Part shown: one piece after another, positions 35,841-48,409 of the stretch
Position numbering within the stretch: the first letter of the stretch is position 1
Layout: each line of letters starts with the position of its first letter
DNA from: Mycobacterium adipatum
GTDB lineage: Bacteria; Actinomycetota; Actinomycetes; Mycobacteriales; Mycobacteriaceae
DNA length: 64,000 nucleotides
Direction: 5' to 3'
Assembly: GCF_001644575.1 (NCBI RefSeq)
Contig: NZ_CP015596.1
Coordinates: forward strand, 3,162,001-3,226,000
Position numbers and translations under genes: made by a program
The notes under the pieces: generated by a model
Told to the model about the DNA's origin: nothing
The model's database searches: none
The model's input: the letters and a program-made list of their open reading frames with translations, nothing else

Positions 35841-36734
35841 TTACCCGCCGGTAACTGCCGGCGACCCCGCGGTGGACCTGGTGAGCAGCAGCTCACACCG
35901 GCGAGCCAGTTCTGCGCGCAACGGCGCGGCCCGTTCGGTGATGCCCTGCTGGGCCTTGACGTACTCGGCGCGCCCGGCCGCGGTCTCGATGGTAATCGGC
36001 GCAAATCCGTAGTCGGTCAGGTCGTATGGGCTGGCACGCATATCGATGGCACGGGCGTCGGCGGCCAGGTCCAGACAGTCCATCACCAGTTCCGAGGGCA
36101 CCAACGGACCCAGTTTGTAGGCCCATTTGTACAAGTCCATCGCCGCGTGAATGCACCCCGGCTGCTCGGTCGCCAGCTGGGTGTCGCGGCGCAACTGCTC
36201 ACCGTTGAGCTCGGCGGCGGCCGGGGTGAAGAACCTGAACGCGTCGAAATGGCTGCACCGCAACGGCATCGCATCGACGACTGCATCGGTGCCCGGCGCC
36301 CCGAGTCGCAGCGGCACCTGACCGTGGCGCACCTCGGGGGACCGGTAGACCATCGCCCACTCGTGCAGCCCGAAACAGTTGAAGCGTGGCGCCCGGTCGG
36401 CCGTGGCCGACAGCAGCTCCGCGATGAAGGACACGGTGGGGCGCCGCGACGCCAGTGCGGTGTCGGTCACCGTCGCCGCGCCGTCGACACGGTCATAACC
36501 GGGGCGGGTGGCGAAGCGTCCGGCCGCCGGCCCGTCCAGATAGATCCCGAAGCCCGGGTGCCAGCGCCGCAACTGGCGGGGACGCAGGCTGTAGTAGGTG
36601 AACAGGAAATCCCACACCGGGTGCGGTTCGCCCCGTTGCGCGCGGTGCTGGTGCGGTGCGGTGAACCGGTGCACCCGCTGCTGGTGCGCGGCCTCGCGGG
36701 CCAGCCAGTCCGCTTCGGGCAGGACCGTGGCCAT
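35841..36734 (-). CDS. conserved actinobacterial protein (often labelled 3-methyladenine DNA glycosylase)
   Basis: 297-residue cytoplasmic protein. I recognise it only as a conserved family of Corynebacteriales that databases often call 3-methyladenine DNA glycosylase. I see no helix-hairpin-helix or AlkA-type motif to back that label. Conserved-looking segments are HPVWDFLFTYYSLRPRQLRRW near 40, FNCFGLHEWAMVYRS near 118, and SHFDAFRFFTP with CIHAAMDLYKWAYKLGP. The pattern of His, Trp and Tyr suggests an enzyme. Its ATG overlaps the stop of the CNNM gene by one base (TGATG), so it is translationally coupled to the transporters. Confidence 0.7.
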   Translation of the reverse strand: MATVLPEADWLAREAAHQQRVHRFTAPHQHRAQRGEPHPVWDFLFTYYSLRPRQLRRWHPGFGIYLDGPAAGRFATRPGYDRVDGAATVTDTALASRRPTVSFIAELLSATADRAPRFNCFGLHEWAMVYRSPEVRHGQVPLRLGAPGTDAVVDAMPLRCSHFDAFRFFTPAAAELNGEQLRRDTQLATEQPGCIHAAMDLYKWAYKLGPLVPSELVMDCLDLAADARAIDMRASPYDLTDYGFAPITIETAAGRAEYVKAQQGITERAAPLRAELARRCELLLTRSTAGSPAVTGG

Positions 36735-37786
36735 CAGACCCGGTGCGTCCCGTCGCGCACGGTGCCCACCAGGTCCTCCACCAGGTCCTCCAGCGTGACC
36801 ATCGCGGTGATCCGACCGCCATCGGTCACCAGAGCGAGGTGACTCTTGTTGCGGCGCAACCGAGTCAACGCGTCCGGCAGCGGCAGCGTCGACGGCATCT
36901 GGATCAGCGGGCGGACCATCGCGGAGTCGAGCTGGGTGCGCTCCTCGCTGAGTACCGGCAGCACATCCTTGATGTGCAGATAGCCCAGGTAGCTGCCGTC
37001 GGCATTGGTGACGGGGAACCGGGAATACCCGGTCTCCGAGAGCGCCTGCTCGACGGCGGCGATGGTGGGGCCCGACCCCGGCGCGGCGACCGGCACCGCG
37101 CGGATACGGTCCAGTGGGATGGCCAGGTCCGCCACGCAGCGGTCGCGGATCTGCAGCGCGCGGGTCAACCGGGTGTGCTCCTCGCGGTCGAGCAGCCCCT
37201 CGGACAGCGATTCGGCGATCATGTCCGACAGCTCGACGGTGGAGACCGTGACGTCGAGTTCGTCCTTGGGTTCCACCCGCAGCGCCCGCAGCGTGGTGTT
37301 GGCGGCCCAGTTGTAGAACGCGATGAGCGGCCGTGCCGCGCGGATGTAGATCAGGTACGGCGGCACCAGCAGCATCGCGGTGGCCTCCGGGCCGGCGATG
37401 GCGATGTTCTTGGGCACCATCTCGCCCAGCAGCACGTGCAGGGTCACCACGACCGCCAGCGCCACGATGAACGACACGGTGTGCAGGACGGCGTCCCCGA
37501 CCCCGAGCAGTGCGAACGGTTTCTCCAGCAGGTGGGCGACCGCGGGTTCGCCGACCCGGCCCAGCAGGATCGAGCAGATGGTGATGCCCAGCTGCGCACC
37601 GGCCAGCATCAGCGACAGGTTCTCCGCCGCTCGCATCACCGTGACGGCACGCTTCTTGCCCTGTTCGGCCAGCGCTTCCAGGCGGTCGCGCCGTGCCGAG
37701 ATCAGGGCGAACTCCGCGCCGACGAAGAACGCGTTGGCGGCCAGCAGCAGCACGGTCAGCGCGACCGCGAACACGTCACCGCCCAT
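36734..37786 (-). CDS. CNNM/DUF21-CBS transporter, short form (Rv1841c-like)
   Basis: 350-residue membrane protein of the CNNM/CorB-type divalent cation transport family. The DUF21 membrane domain (about 1-170) has three to four helices ([22 protein letters not shown] ... LVVPKN-type motif [16 protein letters not shown]). Two CBS domains follow (about 195-340; [25 protein letters not shown]). The C-terminal CorC_HlyC domain of the upstream paralogue is absent. Such proteins move or sense Mg2+/Co2+. Overlaps the upstream paralogue by 11 bp; the two likely act together. Starts ATG 37786. Confidence 0.85.
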   Translation of the reverse strand: MGGDVFAVALTVLLLAANAFFVGAEFALISARRDRLEALAEQGKKRAVTVMRAAENLSLMLAGAQLGITICSILLGRVGEPAVAHLLEKPFALLGVGDAVLHTVSFIVALAVVVTLHVLLGEMVPKNIAIAGPEATAMLLVPPYLIYIRAARPLIAFYNWAANTTLRALRVEPKDELDVTVSTVELSDMIAESLSEGLLDREEHTRLTRALQIRDRCVADLAIPLDRIRAVPVAAPGSGPTIAAVEQALSETGYSRFPVTNADGSYLGYLHIKDVLPVLSEERTQLDSAMVRPLIQMPSTLPLPDALTRLRRNKSHLALVTDGGRITAMVTLEDLVEDLVGTVRDGTHRV

Positions 37787-39143
37787 CGGGACCCTCGACT
37801 TCGTTGCGGCCCTCGGTCTTGACCAGTTCCAGTAGGTCGATGCGACGGCCGTCCATCTTCAGGATGCGGGCCTGCCAGTACACCGGTTCATCGCCGGACT
37901 GGTCGGGGTCGAACTCGGTCAGCTCCACGGTTTCGCCGACCTCGGGGATGTGCCCGAGCTTCTCCAGCACGAGCCCCCCGATCGTCTCGTAGTCGCCCTC
38001 GGGTGCGCGGAACGGCGTCTCGGAATCCACCTCGTCGATCCGGAGCAGCCCGGAGACCTCCCAGCCGGCCCGGCTCTGCACCACATCGGGGGTGGCGTCG
38101 TCGTGTTCGTCGCGTACGTCGCCGACGATCTCCTCGATGAGGTCCTCGAAGGTGACCATGCCTGCCGTGCCGCCGTACTCGTCGACCACCATGGCGGTTT
38201 GGATGCCGTTGCCGCGGATCTGGGTCATCACGGCGTCCCCGTCGAGGGATGCGGGCACGGTGGGCACCGGAACCGCCAACCGGGACAGCGGGGTGCTGCC
38301 CCGGCGTTGCGGCGGCACCTCGAAGACCTGCTTGACGTGCACCATGCCGACGGTCTGATCCAGGTCACCGTCGACGATGGGAAATCGCGAGTAGCCGGTG
38401 CGGATCGCGGCGGACAGCAGGTCGGCAACGGTGTCCTCGAGTTCCAGCGATTCGATCTTCGACCGCGGGGTCATCAGCTCCTCGGCGGAACGGTCGCCGA
38501 ACTGCAGGGAGCGGTCGACGAGCACGGCGGTGTCGGCGTCCAGCGCGCCACGGCGGGCCGAGGTCCGCACCAGCGACACCAGTTCCTGCGGCGATCGCGC
38601 CGAGCGCAATTCCTCGGCCGGCTCGATGCCCATCCGGCGCAGGATCCAGTTGGCGGTGCCGTTGGTGGCCTTGATGACCGGGGTGAACAGCTTGGCGAAA
38701 TACCACTGCGGCGCGGCGGCGAACCGGGCGGTGGGCAGCGGCTTGGCGACCGCGAGGTTCTTGGGGACCAGCTCGCCGAAGATCATCGACACCGAGGTGG
38801 CGATCAGCAGTGCCAGCACCAACGCGATCGGGCTCACCCAGTCGGCCGGGAGGCGCAGCGCGGTCAGCGGCGCGTAGAGCAGGCGGGCCACCACCGGTTC
38901 GGCCAGGTACCCGGTGGCCAGGGTGGTGATGGATATGCCCAGCTGGGCACCGGATAGCTGAAAACTCAAGGTGCGGTGCGCCTTGAGGACGAACTGGTCG
39001 CGTCGCCCCCCGGTGCGGGCGTTGGCCTCGACGATGCTGCGTTCCAGAGCCGTCAAGGCGAACTCGGCCGCCACGAACAGCGCGGTTCCGGCCGTCAGCA
39101 GGACGAACGCCAGCAGGCTGAGAAGCGTCATGGTGAGGTTCAT
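37776..39143 (-). CDS. CNNM/DUF21-CBS-CorC_HlyC transporter, full form (Rv1842c-like)
   Basis: 455-residue CNNM-family membrane protein. It has a DUF21 domain with [33 protein letters not shown] and [13 protein letters not shown] (1-180). A CBS pair follows (about 215-340; [22 protein letters not shown] and [24 protein letters not shown]). It ends in a complete CorC_HlyC domain (about 360-440). Predicted Mg2+/Co2+ efflux or transport. First of a coupled set with the shorter paralogue. A short open frame ends in the ATGA at its start, which suggests a translated leader. Confidence 0.88.
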   Translation of the reverse strand: MNLTMTLLSLLAFVLLTAGTALFVAAEFALTALERSIVEANARTGGRRDQFVLKAHRTLSFQLSGAQLGISITTLATGYLAEPVVARLLYAPLTALRLPADWVSPIALVLALLIATSVSMIFGELVPKNLAVAKPLPTARFAAAPQWYFAKLFTPVIKATNGTANWILRRMGIEPAEELRSARSPQELVSLVRTSARRGALDADTAVLVDRSLQFGDRSAEELMTPRSKIESLELEDTVADLLSAAIRTGYSRFPIVDGDLDQTVGMVHVKQVFEVPPQRRGSTPLSRLAVPVPTVPASLDGDAVMTQIRGNGIQTAMVVDEYGGTAGMVTFEDLIEEIVGDVRDEHDDATPDVVQSRAGWEVSGLLRIDEVDSETPFRAPEGDYETIGGLVLEKLGHIPEVGETVELTEFDPDQSGDEPVYWQARILKMDGRRIDLLELVKTEGRNEVEGPDGR

Positions 39144-39289
39144 CGGATGCTCACCGGAGGTCTGCCGGGCCTGCTGCCCGGCTGGCTACTGGACGGCTCG
39201 GCGTCGGCGGGGTCGTGCGGGGCCGGTGTGCCGAGCGGAATCCCCGCGCCCACTTGAGAACCGTGGGCTTCCACGGGTGCCTGTGGCAC
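39140..39289 (-). CDS. candidate 49-residue leader ORF coupled to CNNM gene
   Basis: GTG at 39289 is preceded by AGAGAGGGACTCC. It opens a 49-codon frame ([16 protein letters not shown] ... RPPVSIR), rich in Pro, Ala and Ser, whose TGA is embedded in the ATGA start of the CNNM gene. This is the usual geometry of translational coupling. The composition looks disordered and no family is recognised. It explains most of the 214-bp gap between guaB1 and the CNNM gene. It could be a chance frame. Confidence 0.35.
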   Translation of the reverse strand: MPQAPVEAHGSQVGAGIPLGTPAPHDPADAEPSSSQPGSRPGRPPVSIR

Positions 39290-39357
39290 GGAGTCCCTCT
39301 CTGGTCTGTGTCGACGAAATCCGGTCCATGGTAACCGCCCGCGGCGGGCGGGCGGAA

Positions 39358-42349
<2,992 letters not shown>

Positions 42350-42426
42350 GCGGCAGCCTTTCAACGTTGTCGTGGCGTCGTCGTGTCTTCAGATGGGTGA
42401 ATCGCCGCCGGCTCTGGGTTTATGCC

Positions 42427-43374
42427 CTAATGACTGAACAGGCGGTGCAGCTCGGTGAGCCAGGGAAGTGCCAGCGCCACCGTGGGGATGATCAGGATCG
42501 CGGCGGCGGCGGTGTACGCCGCCGCTGCCAGGGCAAGACTATTGCCCTCGCCGCAGAGACGCTGCACGCGGACCACCGTGGTCGGTCCGCCGGCCGCCAG
42601 CGCGCCGGACGGGGTGCGTCCACCGGCGCAGGCCACCAGCGCGCGGGCCAGGGGAGTGGGCCCGGCGACCCGGACCGCGGCGTCGTCGGCGAGCAGTTCG
42701 ATGAGCAGCCGGACCGCGTCGAGGGCGTTGCCGCTGCGCACGAAACGCGGGAACGCGGCATGGACCGCGGTGAACATCTCCAGCACCAGATCGTGGCGGG
42801 CACGCAGGTGGGCACGCTCGTGGCTGAGGATGGCGTCGATCTCGGATTCCGACAGCGTGGTGAGCGCACCCTCGCTGACGACCACGCGGCTGCGCACGCC
42901 GGGCAGGCAGTAGGCCATCGGCTGGGCGACGCCCAGCACGCGCAGCCCGCTGGGCCGGCGCACGAGATTGCGTACTTCGTCGCGGGACATCCCGACCAGG
43001 TCGACCACCATGCGGTGATGGGCGCGACGACGCCGGGTGGCAACGGCGACCTGCAGCACCGCGATGATCAGCCGCGCGCCGATCATCAGGGTGAGCGCAA
43101 AGACCACCACGTACAGCGCCCACAGCGGCCAGCCGAGGACGGCGATCTCGCTGGTCAGCGTGGCGGTGGGGCGGCCGTCGGGGCCGGGGACGAACAGCCG
43201 GCTGGCGATCGCGAGCCCGGCGGAAAACGCTGACAACACGGCAGCGAGTGCGATGGCCTGCCACAGCACGATGGCGGCACGCGGCGCGCGCAGCGGCCAG
43301 GATGCGCGCGCGAGGAGCGCGGGAACCGGACCGACGAGCACCAGCGCGACGATGGAGAAGGCCAGCGCGGACAC
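42427..43374 (-). CDS. M56-family membrane metallopeptidase (BlaR1-like, no sensor domain)
   Basis: 315-residue membrane protease equivalent to Rv1845c. Helices are at about 2-22, 35-55, 80-105 and 280-305. The zinc site HERAH (HExxH) lies in the AILSHERAHLRARHD loop, with the third ligand probably in ELLADDAAV. It is like the protease half of BlaR1/MecR1 but lacks the penicillin-binding sensor domain, so the signal it senses is unknown. It follows blaI after 14 bp and presumably cleaves or releases BlaI. GTG start 43374. Confidence 0.88.
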   Translation of the reverse strand: MSALAFSIVALVLVGPVPALLARASWPLRAPRAAIVLWQAIALAAVLSAFSAGLAIASRLFVPGPDGRPTATLTSEIAVLGWPLWALYVVVFALTLMIGARLIIAVLQVAVATRRRRAHHRMVVDLVGMSRDEVRNLVRRPSGLRVLGVAQPMAYCLPGVRSRVVVSEGALTTLSESEIDAILSHERAHLRARHDLVLEMFTAVHAAFPRFVRSGNALDAVRLLIELLADDAAVRVAGPTPLARALVACAGGRTPSGALAAGGPTTVVRVQRLCGEGNSLALAAAAYTAAAAILIIPTVALALPWLTELHRLFSH

Positions 43375-43388
43375 GCCGTCAGTGTCCC

Positions 43389-43805
43389 TCAGCCGGTGCC
43401 CGAATTACCAGCGGGTGGGCCAACCCGGTGCTTGGACTCCAATTCGGCGAGTGCGCGACGCAGCGCGTCGGCCTCGTCAGCGCCCACGCGTTCGACGAAA
43501 TGCACCAAGGCGGCCTCGCGACTGCCCGAGTCGGCTGCCTGGTCCAGTGCGTCGACCATCAGGCCGGCGACGAGCTCGTCACGGCCGTGCGTCGGGGCGT
43601 AGCGGTGGGCGCGGTCATCGCGATGCTGGACGACGAGATTCTTCTTCGCCAGCCGCTGCAGGACCGTCATGATCGTGGTGTAGGCGAGGTCGCGGCGCGC
43701 GGCGAGGGCCTCGTGCACCTGGCGCACCGTTTGCGGTTCGCGCGAGGTCCACAAGTGGTCCATCACTTCGCGCTCGAGTTCCCCGAGCCGCGTCAACTTG
43801 GCCAT
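43389..43805 (-). CDS. blaI: BlaI-family transcriptional repressor
   Basis: 138-residue winged-helix repressor equivalent to Rv1846c, which in M. tuberculosis controls blaC, itself with the M56 gene, and some respiratory genes. The DNA-binding half is GELEREVMDHLWTSREPQTVRQV, then YTTIMTVLQRLAKKNLVVQHRD. The C-terminal half is the dimer domain, with the proteolysis region between. ATG 43805 with AGGAGAG about 10 nt upstream. First gene of a two-gene unit with the peptidase; a dyad resembling a BlaI site lies 33 bp upstream. Confidence 0.92.
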   Translation of the reverse strand: MAKLTRLGELEREVMDHLWTSREPQTVRQVHEALAARRDLAYTTIMTVLQRLAKKNLVVQHRDDRAHRYAPTHGRDELVAGLMVDALDQAADSGSREAALVHFVERVGADEADALRRALAELESKHRVGPPAGNSGTG

Positions 43806-43837
43806 GTTCTGTTCACTCTCCTGAGCAATGGAATCAG

Positions 43838-43857
43838 GGTACTACGCCCTTACTACC
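43838..43857. promoter_or_regulatory. possible BlaI operator
   Basis: GGTACTACGCCCTTACTACC contains two TACTAC elements and an imperfect dyad (GGTA-n-TA ... TA-n-TACC), 33 bp upstream of the blaI ATG. TACTAC/GTAGTA half sites are typical of BlaI operators. Autoregulation inferred. Confidence 0.4.
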
Positions 43858-43961
43858 GTGCGTCGTATCCCACCTACGGTCCAGGTCATTCGACGGGCGA
43901 GGCGCTCTTCGTGGCCGGTCATGGCCCATTTCCGAGTTATCTGTGAGTCCAGTCACAGGTA

Positions 43962-43990
43962 TTGGTCCGGTTGTCGTCGATGACTATAGT
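43962..43990 (+). promoter_or_regulatory. promoter of iron-box gene
   Basis: TTGGTC (43962-43967) and TATAGT (43985-43990), spacing 17 bp. The -10 is part of the IdeR-like box that follows. Confidence 0.6.
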
Positions 43991-44003
43991 AAGGCTAACC
44001 TAA
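43985..44003. promoter_or_regulatory. IdeR-type iron box
   Basis: TATAGTAAGGCTAACCTAA matches 15 of 19 positions of the IdeR consensus TTAGGTTAGGCTAACCTAA, with the right half perfect. It covers the -10 element of the gene at 44022, the classic repressing position. IdeR with iron would shut off this gene. Confidence 0.65.
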
Positions 44004-44021
44004 CCGAAGGAGGAGGTGCTG

Positions 44022-44801
44022 ATGACGGTCGTGGTCGACGATCCGCTGATCGCGCGCATGTCGATCAGGCGGGCACTGCCGCTACACGAGTCCAGCCGGC
44101 GACTGCGGGAGCTCTACCCCGAATGCCCGCGGGTCTACGGGGTGGCGGTGATGGGTGACCTGTCCCGGCGGCGGTGGTGGCCGCTGGTCGAGGTGATGAC
44201 CACCGACCGGCTGCGCGCCATGTTTGACGCCGCAATCGCCGAGACCGACAGTCGTGCCGCGGTGGCACAGCAGCTGGCGGCGACACTGTCGCACGTGGTG
44301 ATCGGGCGGGTAGTGCCGCTGGTGGCGCTGGAGGGGCGCGCCTGGGACACCGGGTTGGAGAACCTGTGGGTGCATGTCGACTCCGAGGGCGCCATCGACT
44401 GGGTCGGAGTGGTCGATCCGACGCTGCGCGCTCTGCCCGACGACCCGTATCTGGCGCAGCGCGCCACGGTCGGCACGGTGCGCACCACCCGAGACGGCAT
44501 CGTGGCGCTGCCCAGCGAGGCGGCGCTGACGACATGGGTGGCGCACCGCAGCCACCGCGCCCTGGCCCCGATGTTCGCCAAGCTCTACGAGGTCAGCGAC
44601 GGCGCCATTTCCATCGCGTCGATGTGGAACATCGTCGGGGCGGCAGTGGTGGGCGCATCGACTCAGGTGCCGCTGCTGGCCGGGTCCAGCGAGCTGACGA
44701 GCATGTGCCGCGGCCAGGCGATCCTGGACGCTCTGGTCGGGTTCGGCCTGCCGGTGCGCGGCGCGAACAGGATCGCCGTAGGGAAGGCCTTGCTAAATTA
44801 G
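44022..44801 (+). CDS. unknown protein behind an IdeR-type box (possible FhuF-like iron protein)
   Basis: 259-residue cytoplasmic protein I cannot name. The middle part reads AVAQQLAATLSHVVIGRVVPL and ALEGRAWDTGLENLWVHVDSEG, a pattern that reminds me of FhuF/siderophore-iron reductase N-terminal domains. The usual C-terminal cysteine cluster (CCxxC-type) is absent: only three cysteines or fewer are seen, one in SMCRGQAIL. The iron box over its promoter supports a role in iron uptake or siderophore use. ATG 44022 is well placed after AGGAGG. It is alone between the divergent blaI unit and the thioesterase. Confidence 0.65.
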   Translation: MTVVVDDPLIARMSIRRALPLHESSRRLRELYPECPRVYGVAVMGDLSRRRWWPLVEVMTTDRLRAMFDAAIAETDSRAAVAQQLAATLSHVVIGRVVPLVALEGRAWDTGLENLWVHVDSEGAIDWVGVVDPTLRALPDDPYLAQRATVGTVRTTRDGIVALPSEAALTTWVAHRSHRALAPMFAKLYEVSDGAISIASMWNIVGAAVVGASTQVPLLAGSSELTSMCRGQAILDALVGFGLPVRGANRIAVGKALLN

Positions 44802-44885
44802 GGCAGCCTTGCCTATCCTATAGCTGCGAGGCTAACGGACCGAGCCGGAGTCCTGAGGGCTGCAGAGACCCCCGGTCCACTCGAA

Positions 44886-44920
44886 GGAAGGGCCCCACGC
44901 ATTACGCGTGGGGCCCTTCC
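44886..44920. terminator. 15-bp perfect hairpin
   Basis: GGAAGGGCCCCACGC and its exact complement flank an ATTAC loop. It lies 85 bp after the iron-box gene and 36 bp before the thioesterase start. No T-tract, but stability is very high, so it most likely ends the iron-box transcript. The 154-bp gap also has a weaker iron-box-like sequence at its left end. Confidence 0.65.
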
Positions 44921-44955
44921 GCATTCTCGGACCAGAAGGTGTAGACACTGATTTC

Positions 44956-45357
44956 GTGACCGCATCTCTGCCTCCCGGCCTCGGCGCCGGCTTCGACAGC
45001 GAATTGGGACTGCAATACCTGGAGGTGACACCGGACGGCGGGCGCGCCAGCCTGGAGATCACCGACAAGGTGAAGCAACCGTGGGGGATCGTCCATGGGG
45101 GCGTCTACTGCGCGATCGTGGAGAGCCTGGCGAGTGTCTGCGGGCATGTCTGGCTCGCCGAGCACGGCGGCGGGACCGTCGTCGGCGTCAACAACAACAC
45201 CGATTTCCTGCGTGCCATCAAATCCGGCACGGTGACCGCGGTTTCGACCCCGATCCACCGCGGCCGCCGCCAGCAGCTCTGGCTGATCACCATCACCGAC
45301 GAGGACGGCCGCACGGTGGCCCGCGGTCAGGTCAGGTTGCAGAACGTCGCGGAATGA
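44956..45357 (+). CDS. hotdog-fold thioesterase (PaaI-like)
   Basis: 133-residue single hotdog-domain protein equivalent to Rv1847, a probable acyl-CoA thioesterase. Signatures are FDSELGLQYLEV, the active-site helix IVHGGVYCAIVESLASV, and VGVNNNTDFLRAIKSGTVTAVSTP with RGRRQQLWLITITDEDGR. Size and motifs match PaaI/YbgC-type tetrameric enzymes. GTG 44956 is chosen because TAGACA lies 8 nt upstream and the frame before it is the hairpin. Next to the urease operon (46-bp gap), as in M. tuberculosis. Confidence 0.82.
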   Translation: MTASLPPGLGAGFDSELGLQYLEVTPDGGRASLEITDKVKQPWGIVHGGVYCAIVESLASVCGHVWLAEHGGGTVVGVNNNTDFLRAIKSGTVTAVSTPIHRGRRQQLWLITITDEDGRTVARGQVRLQNVAE

Positions 45358-45403
45358 CGGCGAGCGCTGCTGATTCACCCGCGGCGTGGCAGTATCGCGC
45401 ACT

Positions 45404-45706
45404 ATGCGTTTAACGCCGCATGAACAAGAGCGGTTACTCATCTCCTACGCGGCCGAACTGGCCCGGCGAAGGCAAGAGCGCGGCCTCACGCTGAACCACC
45501 CCGAGGCCGTCGCACTGATCACCGACCACATCCTGGAGGGGGCCCGCGACGGTCGGACGGTGTCCGAACTCATGGTCAGCGGCCGCGGGGTGCTCACCCG
45601 CGAGCAGGTCATGGAGGGCGTCCCGGAAATGCTGCACGACGTGCAGGTCGAGGCGACGTTCCCGGACGGCACAAAACTCGTCACCGTCCACCACCCGATC
45701 CCGTGA
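45404..45706 (+). CDS. ureA: urease gamma subunit
   Basis: 100-residue gamma subunit of the nickel urease that hydrolyses urea to ammonia and CO2. [37 protein letters not shown] and VTVHHPIP are the family's start, middle and end. Length is the standard 100. First gene of ureABCFGD; the ATG at 45404 has no strong ribosome site upstream. Confidence 0.96.
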   Translation: MRLTPHEQERLLISYAAELARRRQERGLTLNHPEAVALITDHILEGARDGRTVSELMVSGRGVLTREQVMEGVPEMLHDVQVEATFPDGTKLVTVHHPIP

Positions 45707-45716
45707 AAGTGGTGCC

Positions 45717-46031
45717 ATGATTCCCGGTGAATACGTGTTCGGTGACGGTGACATCGATCTCAATGCCGGAGCGCCGCAGCTCTCGCTGCAGGTGGTCAAC
45801 ACCGGTGACCGGCCCGTGCAGGTGGGCAGCCATGTGCATCTGCCGCAGGCCAACTCGGCACTGGACTTCGATCGCGCCGCCGCACACGGGCACCGCCTCG
45901 ATATCCCCGCGGGCACCGCCGTGCGCTTCGAACCCGGCATCGCCCAGCGTGTTTCACTGGTTCCGCTGAGTGGGACCCGCGAGGTGCACGGGCTGTCGCT
46001 GAACCCGCCCGGCAGATTGGACCAGTCGTGA
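45717..46031 (+). CDS. ureB: urease beta subunit
   Basis: 104-residue beta subunit. [18 protein letters not shown] opens it, and [24 protein letters not shown] is the family signature. [17 protein letters not shown] strand ([13 protein letters not shown]) and [14 protein letters not shown] follow. It starts 10 bp after ureA and overlaps the ureC GTG by 4 bp. Confidence 0.96.
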   Translation: MIPGEYVFGDGDIDLNAGAPQLSLQVVNTGDRPVQVGSHVHLPQANSALDFDRAAAHGHRLDIPAGTAVRFEPGIAQRVSLVPLSGTREVHGLSLNPPGRLDQS

Positions 46032-47749
46032 GTTCGCTTTCCCGTGACCGCTATGCCGCGCTGTACGGTCCCACCACCGGGGACCGGATCAGGCTGGCCG
46101 ACACCGACCTGTTCATCGAGATCACCGAGGACCGCAGCGGCGGGCCGGGTTTGGCCGGCGACGAAGCGGTGTTCGGTGGCGGCAAGGTACTGCGCGAATC
46201 GATGGGCCAGAGCCGGGCAACCCGGGCCGACGGTTCGCCGGACACCGTCATCACCGGAGCGGTCATTCTCGACTACTGGGGAATCATCAAGGCCGATATC
46301 GGAATCCGCGACGGGCGCATCGTGGCGATCGGCAAGGCGGGCAACCCCGACATCATGTCCGGCGTGCACCCCGACCTGGTGGTCGGTCCGTCCACCGAGA
46401 TCATCGCCGGGAACGGCCGGATCGTCACCGCCGGCGCCATCGACTGCCACGTGCACCTGATCTGCCCGCAGATCATGGAGGAGGCCCTGGGCGGCGGCAT
46501 CACCACCATCATCGCCGGCGGCACCGGCCCCGCGGAGGGCAGCAAGGCCACCACGGTCACCCCCGGTTCCTGGCATCTGGCCCGGATGCTGGAAGCGCTG
46601 GACGGCTGGCCGCTGAACGTCGCGCTGCTCGGCAAGGGGAACACCGTCAGCTCCGATGCGTTGTGGGAGCAGTTGCGCGGTGGGGCAGCCGGATTCAAGC
46701 TGCACGAGGACTGGGGCACCACCCCCGCGGCGATCGACGCCTGCCTGACGGTGGCCGAGGCGGCCGGCGTGCAGGCCAACATCCACACCGACACGCTCAA
46801 CGAGATGGGTTTCGTAGAGGGCACGTTGGCCGCGGTGAAGGGCCGCTCCATCCACGCCTATCACACCGAGGGTGCGGGAGGCGGGCATGCGCCCGACATC
46901 ATCACCGTCGCCGGTGAGCCCAATGTGCTCCCGAGTTCGACCAACCCGACCCGGCCGCACACCGTCAACACCCTCGACGAACATCTGGACATGTTGATGG
47001 TGTGCCACCATCTGAACCCGAGCATCCCCGAGGATCTCGCGTTCGCGGAGAGTCGAATCCGCCCGTCGACCATCGCCGCGGAGGATCTGCTGCACGATAT
47101 CGGCGCGATCTCGATGATCGGCAGTGACGCCCAGGCCATGGGACGGATCGGCGAGGTGGTACTGCGCACCTGGCAGACCGCGCACGTCATGAAGCGCCGC
47201 AGGGGATTTCTGGAAGGTGACCTGCGGGCCGACAACAACCGGGCCCGACGCTACGTCGCGAAGTACACCATCTGCCCGGCGGTGGCGCACGGCATGGATC
47301 ACGAGATCGGTTCGGTGGAGGTCGGCAAGCTGGCCGATCTGGTGCTCTGGGAGCCGGCCTTCTTCGGTGTCCGCCCGCACGCCGTCATCAAGGGCGGCAT
47401 GATCGCCTGGGCGGCCATGGGCGACGCCAACGCCTCCATTCCGACCCCGCAGCCGGTGCTGCCCCGGCCCATGTTCGGTGCCGCGCCGGCGGCCGCGGCC
47501 GCCACGTCGGTGCATTTCGTGGCACCTCAAGCGCTGGAGGACGGTCTGCCCGACCGGCTCGACGTCCGGCGAAAGCTGCTGGCGGTGAGCAACGTCCGAC
47601 GGGTGGGCAAGGCCCAGATGCCGCTCAACGACGCACTGCCACGGATCGAGGTCGACGCCGACACCTTCACCGTGCGTATCGACGGCGAGGTCTGGCAGGA
47701 GCAGCCCGCCGCCGAACTGCCGATGGCGCAGCGCTACTTCTTGTTCTGA
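46028..47749 (+). CDS. ureC: urease alpha (catalytic) subunit
   Basis: 573-residue catalytic subunit holding the two-nickel centre. Ni ligands and catalytic residues are visible: CHVHL (first His pair), GFKLHEDWG with the carbamylated Lys (about K224), [27 protein letters not shown], the mobile flap [22 protein letters not shown] and the ligand GSDAQAMGR. Length as expected. GTG start overlapping the ureB stop; its TGA overlaps the ureF ATG by one base, so translation is coupled. Confidence 0.97.
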   Translation: MSSLSRDRYAALYGPTTGDRIRLADTDLFIEITEDRSGGPGLAGDEAVFGGGKVLRESMGQSRATRADGSPDTVITGAVILDYWGIIKADIGIRDGRIVAIGKAGNPDIMSGVHPDLVVGPSTEIIAGNGRIVTAGAIDCHVHLICPQIMEEALGGGITTIIAGGTGPAEGSKATTVTPGSWHLARMLEALDGWPLNVALLGKGNTVSSDALWEQLRGGAAGFKLHEDWGTTPAAIDACLTVAEAAGVQANIHTDTLNEMGFVEGTLAAVKGRSIHAYHTEGAGGGHAPDIITVAGEPNVLPSSTNPTRPHTVNTLDEHLDMLMVCHHLNPSIPEDLAFAESRIRPSTIAAEDLLHDIGAISMIGSDAQAMGRIGEVVLRTWQTAHVMKRRRGFLEGDLRADNNRARRYVAKYTICPAVAHGMDHEIGSVEVGKLADLVLWEPAFFGVRPHAVIKGGMIAWAAMGDANASIPTPQPVLPRPMFGAAPAAAAATSVHFVAPQALEDGLPDRLDVRRKLLAVSNVRRVGKAQMPLNDALPRIEVDADTFTVRIDGEVWQEQPAAELPMAQRYFLF

Positions 47750-48378
47750 TGCTGGCCACACTGCTCACCCTGGCCGACTCCCGGCTGCCCACCGGCGGTC
47801 ACGTGCACTCCGGCGGCGTCGAAGAGGCGATCACGGCCGGGCGGGTCACCGACGTCGAGACGCTGCGTGCCTACCTGTGCCGGCGCATCCGCAGCCAGGG
47901 TCTGGTCAGCGCGTCGTTGGCCGCCGCCGTGCACACCGGTGGTCTGTCGGTCGATGCAGCCGATGCCGAAACCGATGCCCGCACACCGTCTCCGGCGGCG
48001 CGGACCGCCTCGCGGGCGCAGGGCCGTGGGCTGCTGAGGCTGGCCCGACGGGTGTGGCCGGACCACTCCTGGGATCCGCTGGGGCCAAAGCCGCACCTCG
48101 CTGTGGTCGCCGGTGTGGTGGGTGTCGCCGGTGCGGTGGTTCCCGAGCACACCGCGCTCTCGGTCGTCTACACCACGATGACCGGCTCGGCGACCGCGGC
48201 GCAGCGGCTGCTCGCCCTGGATCCCGCCGATGTGGCGGCACTGACCTTCGAGTTGTCCGCGCTGTGCGAGCAGACCGCGGCGCGAGCGGTGACCGAGCTC
48301 GCCGACCTCTCCGATCCGCTGCTCGACGTGCAGGCCGAAGGGCACGCGGCGCGTGAGCGACCGTTGTTCTTTTCCTGA
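47749..48378 (+). CDS. ureF: urease accessory protein UreF
   Basis: 209-residue helical accessory protein that, with UreD and UreG, loads nickel into the apo-urease. DSRLPTGGHVHSGGVEEAI near the N-terminus and the later HLAVVAGVVGVAGAV helix are family marks. Overlaps ureC by one base. The TGA is followed by a 31-bp gap to ureG. Confidence 0.93.
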   Translation: MLATLLTLADSRLPTGGHVHSGGVEEAITAGRVTDVETLRAYLCRRIRSQGLVSASLAAAVHTGGLSVDAADAETDARTPSPAARTASRAQGRGLLRLARRVWPDHSWDPLGPKPHLAVVAGVVGVAGAVVPEHTALSVVYTTMTGSATAAQRLLALDPADVAALTFELSALCEQTAARAVTELADLSDPLLDVQAEGHAARERPLFFS

Positions 48379-48409
48379 AAAGCCATGATTTGATTCGAAA
48401 GGTTCCGAT

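Noticed and set aside
44798..44816. Second IdeR-like box at the end of the iron gene
   Set aside because: Only about 13 of 19 consensus positions match and there is no promoter at a suitable place, so I do not list it as a site.
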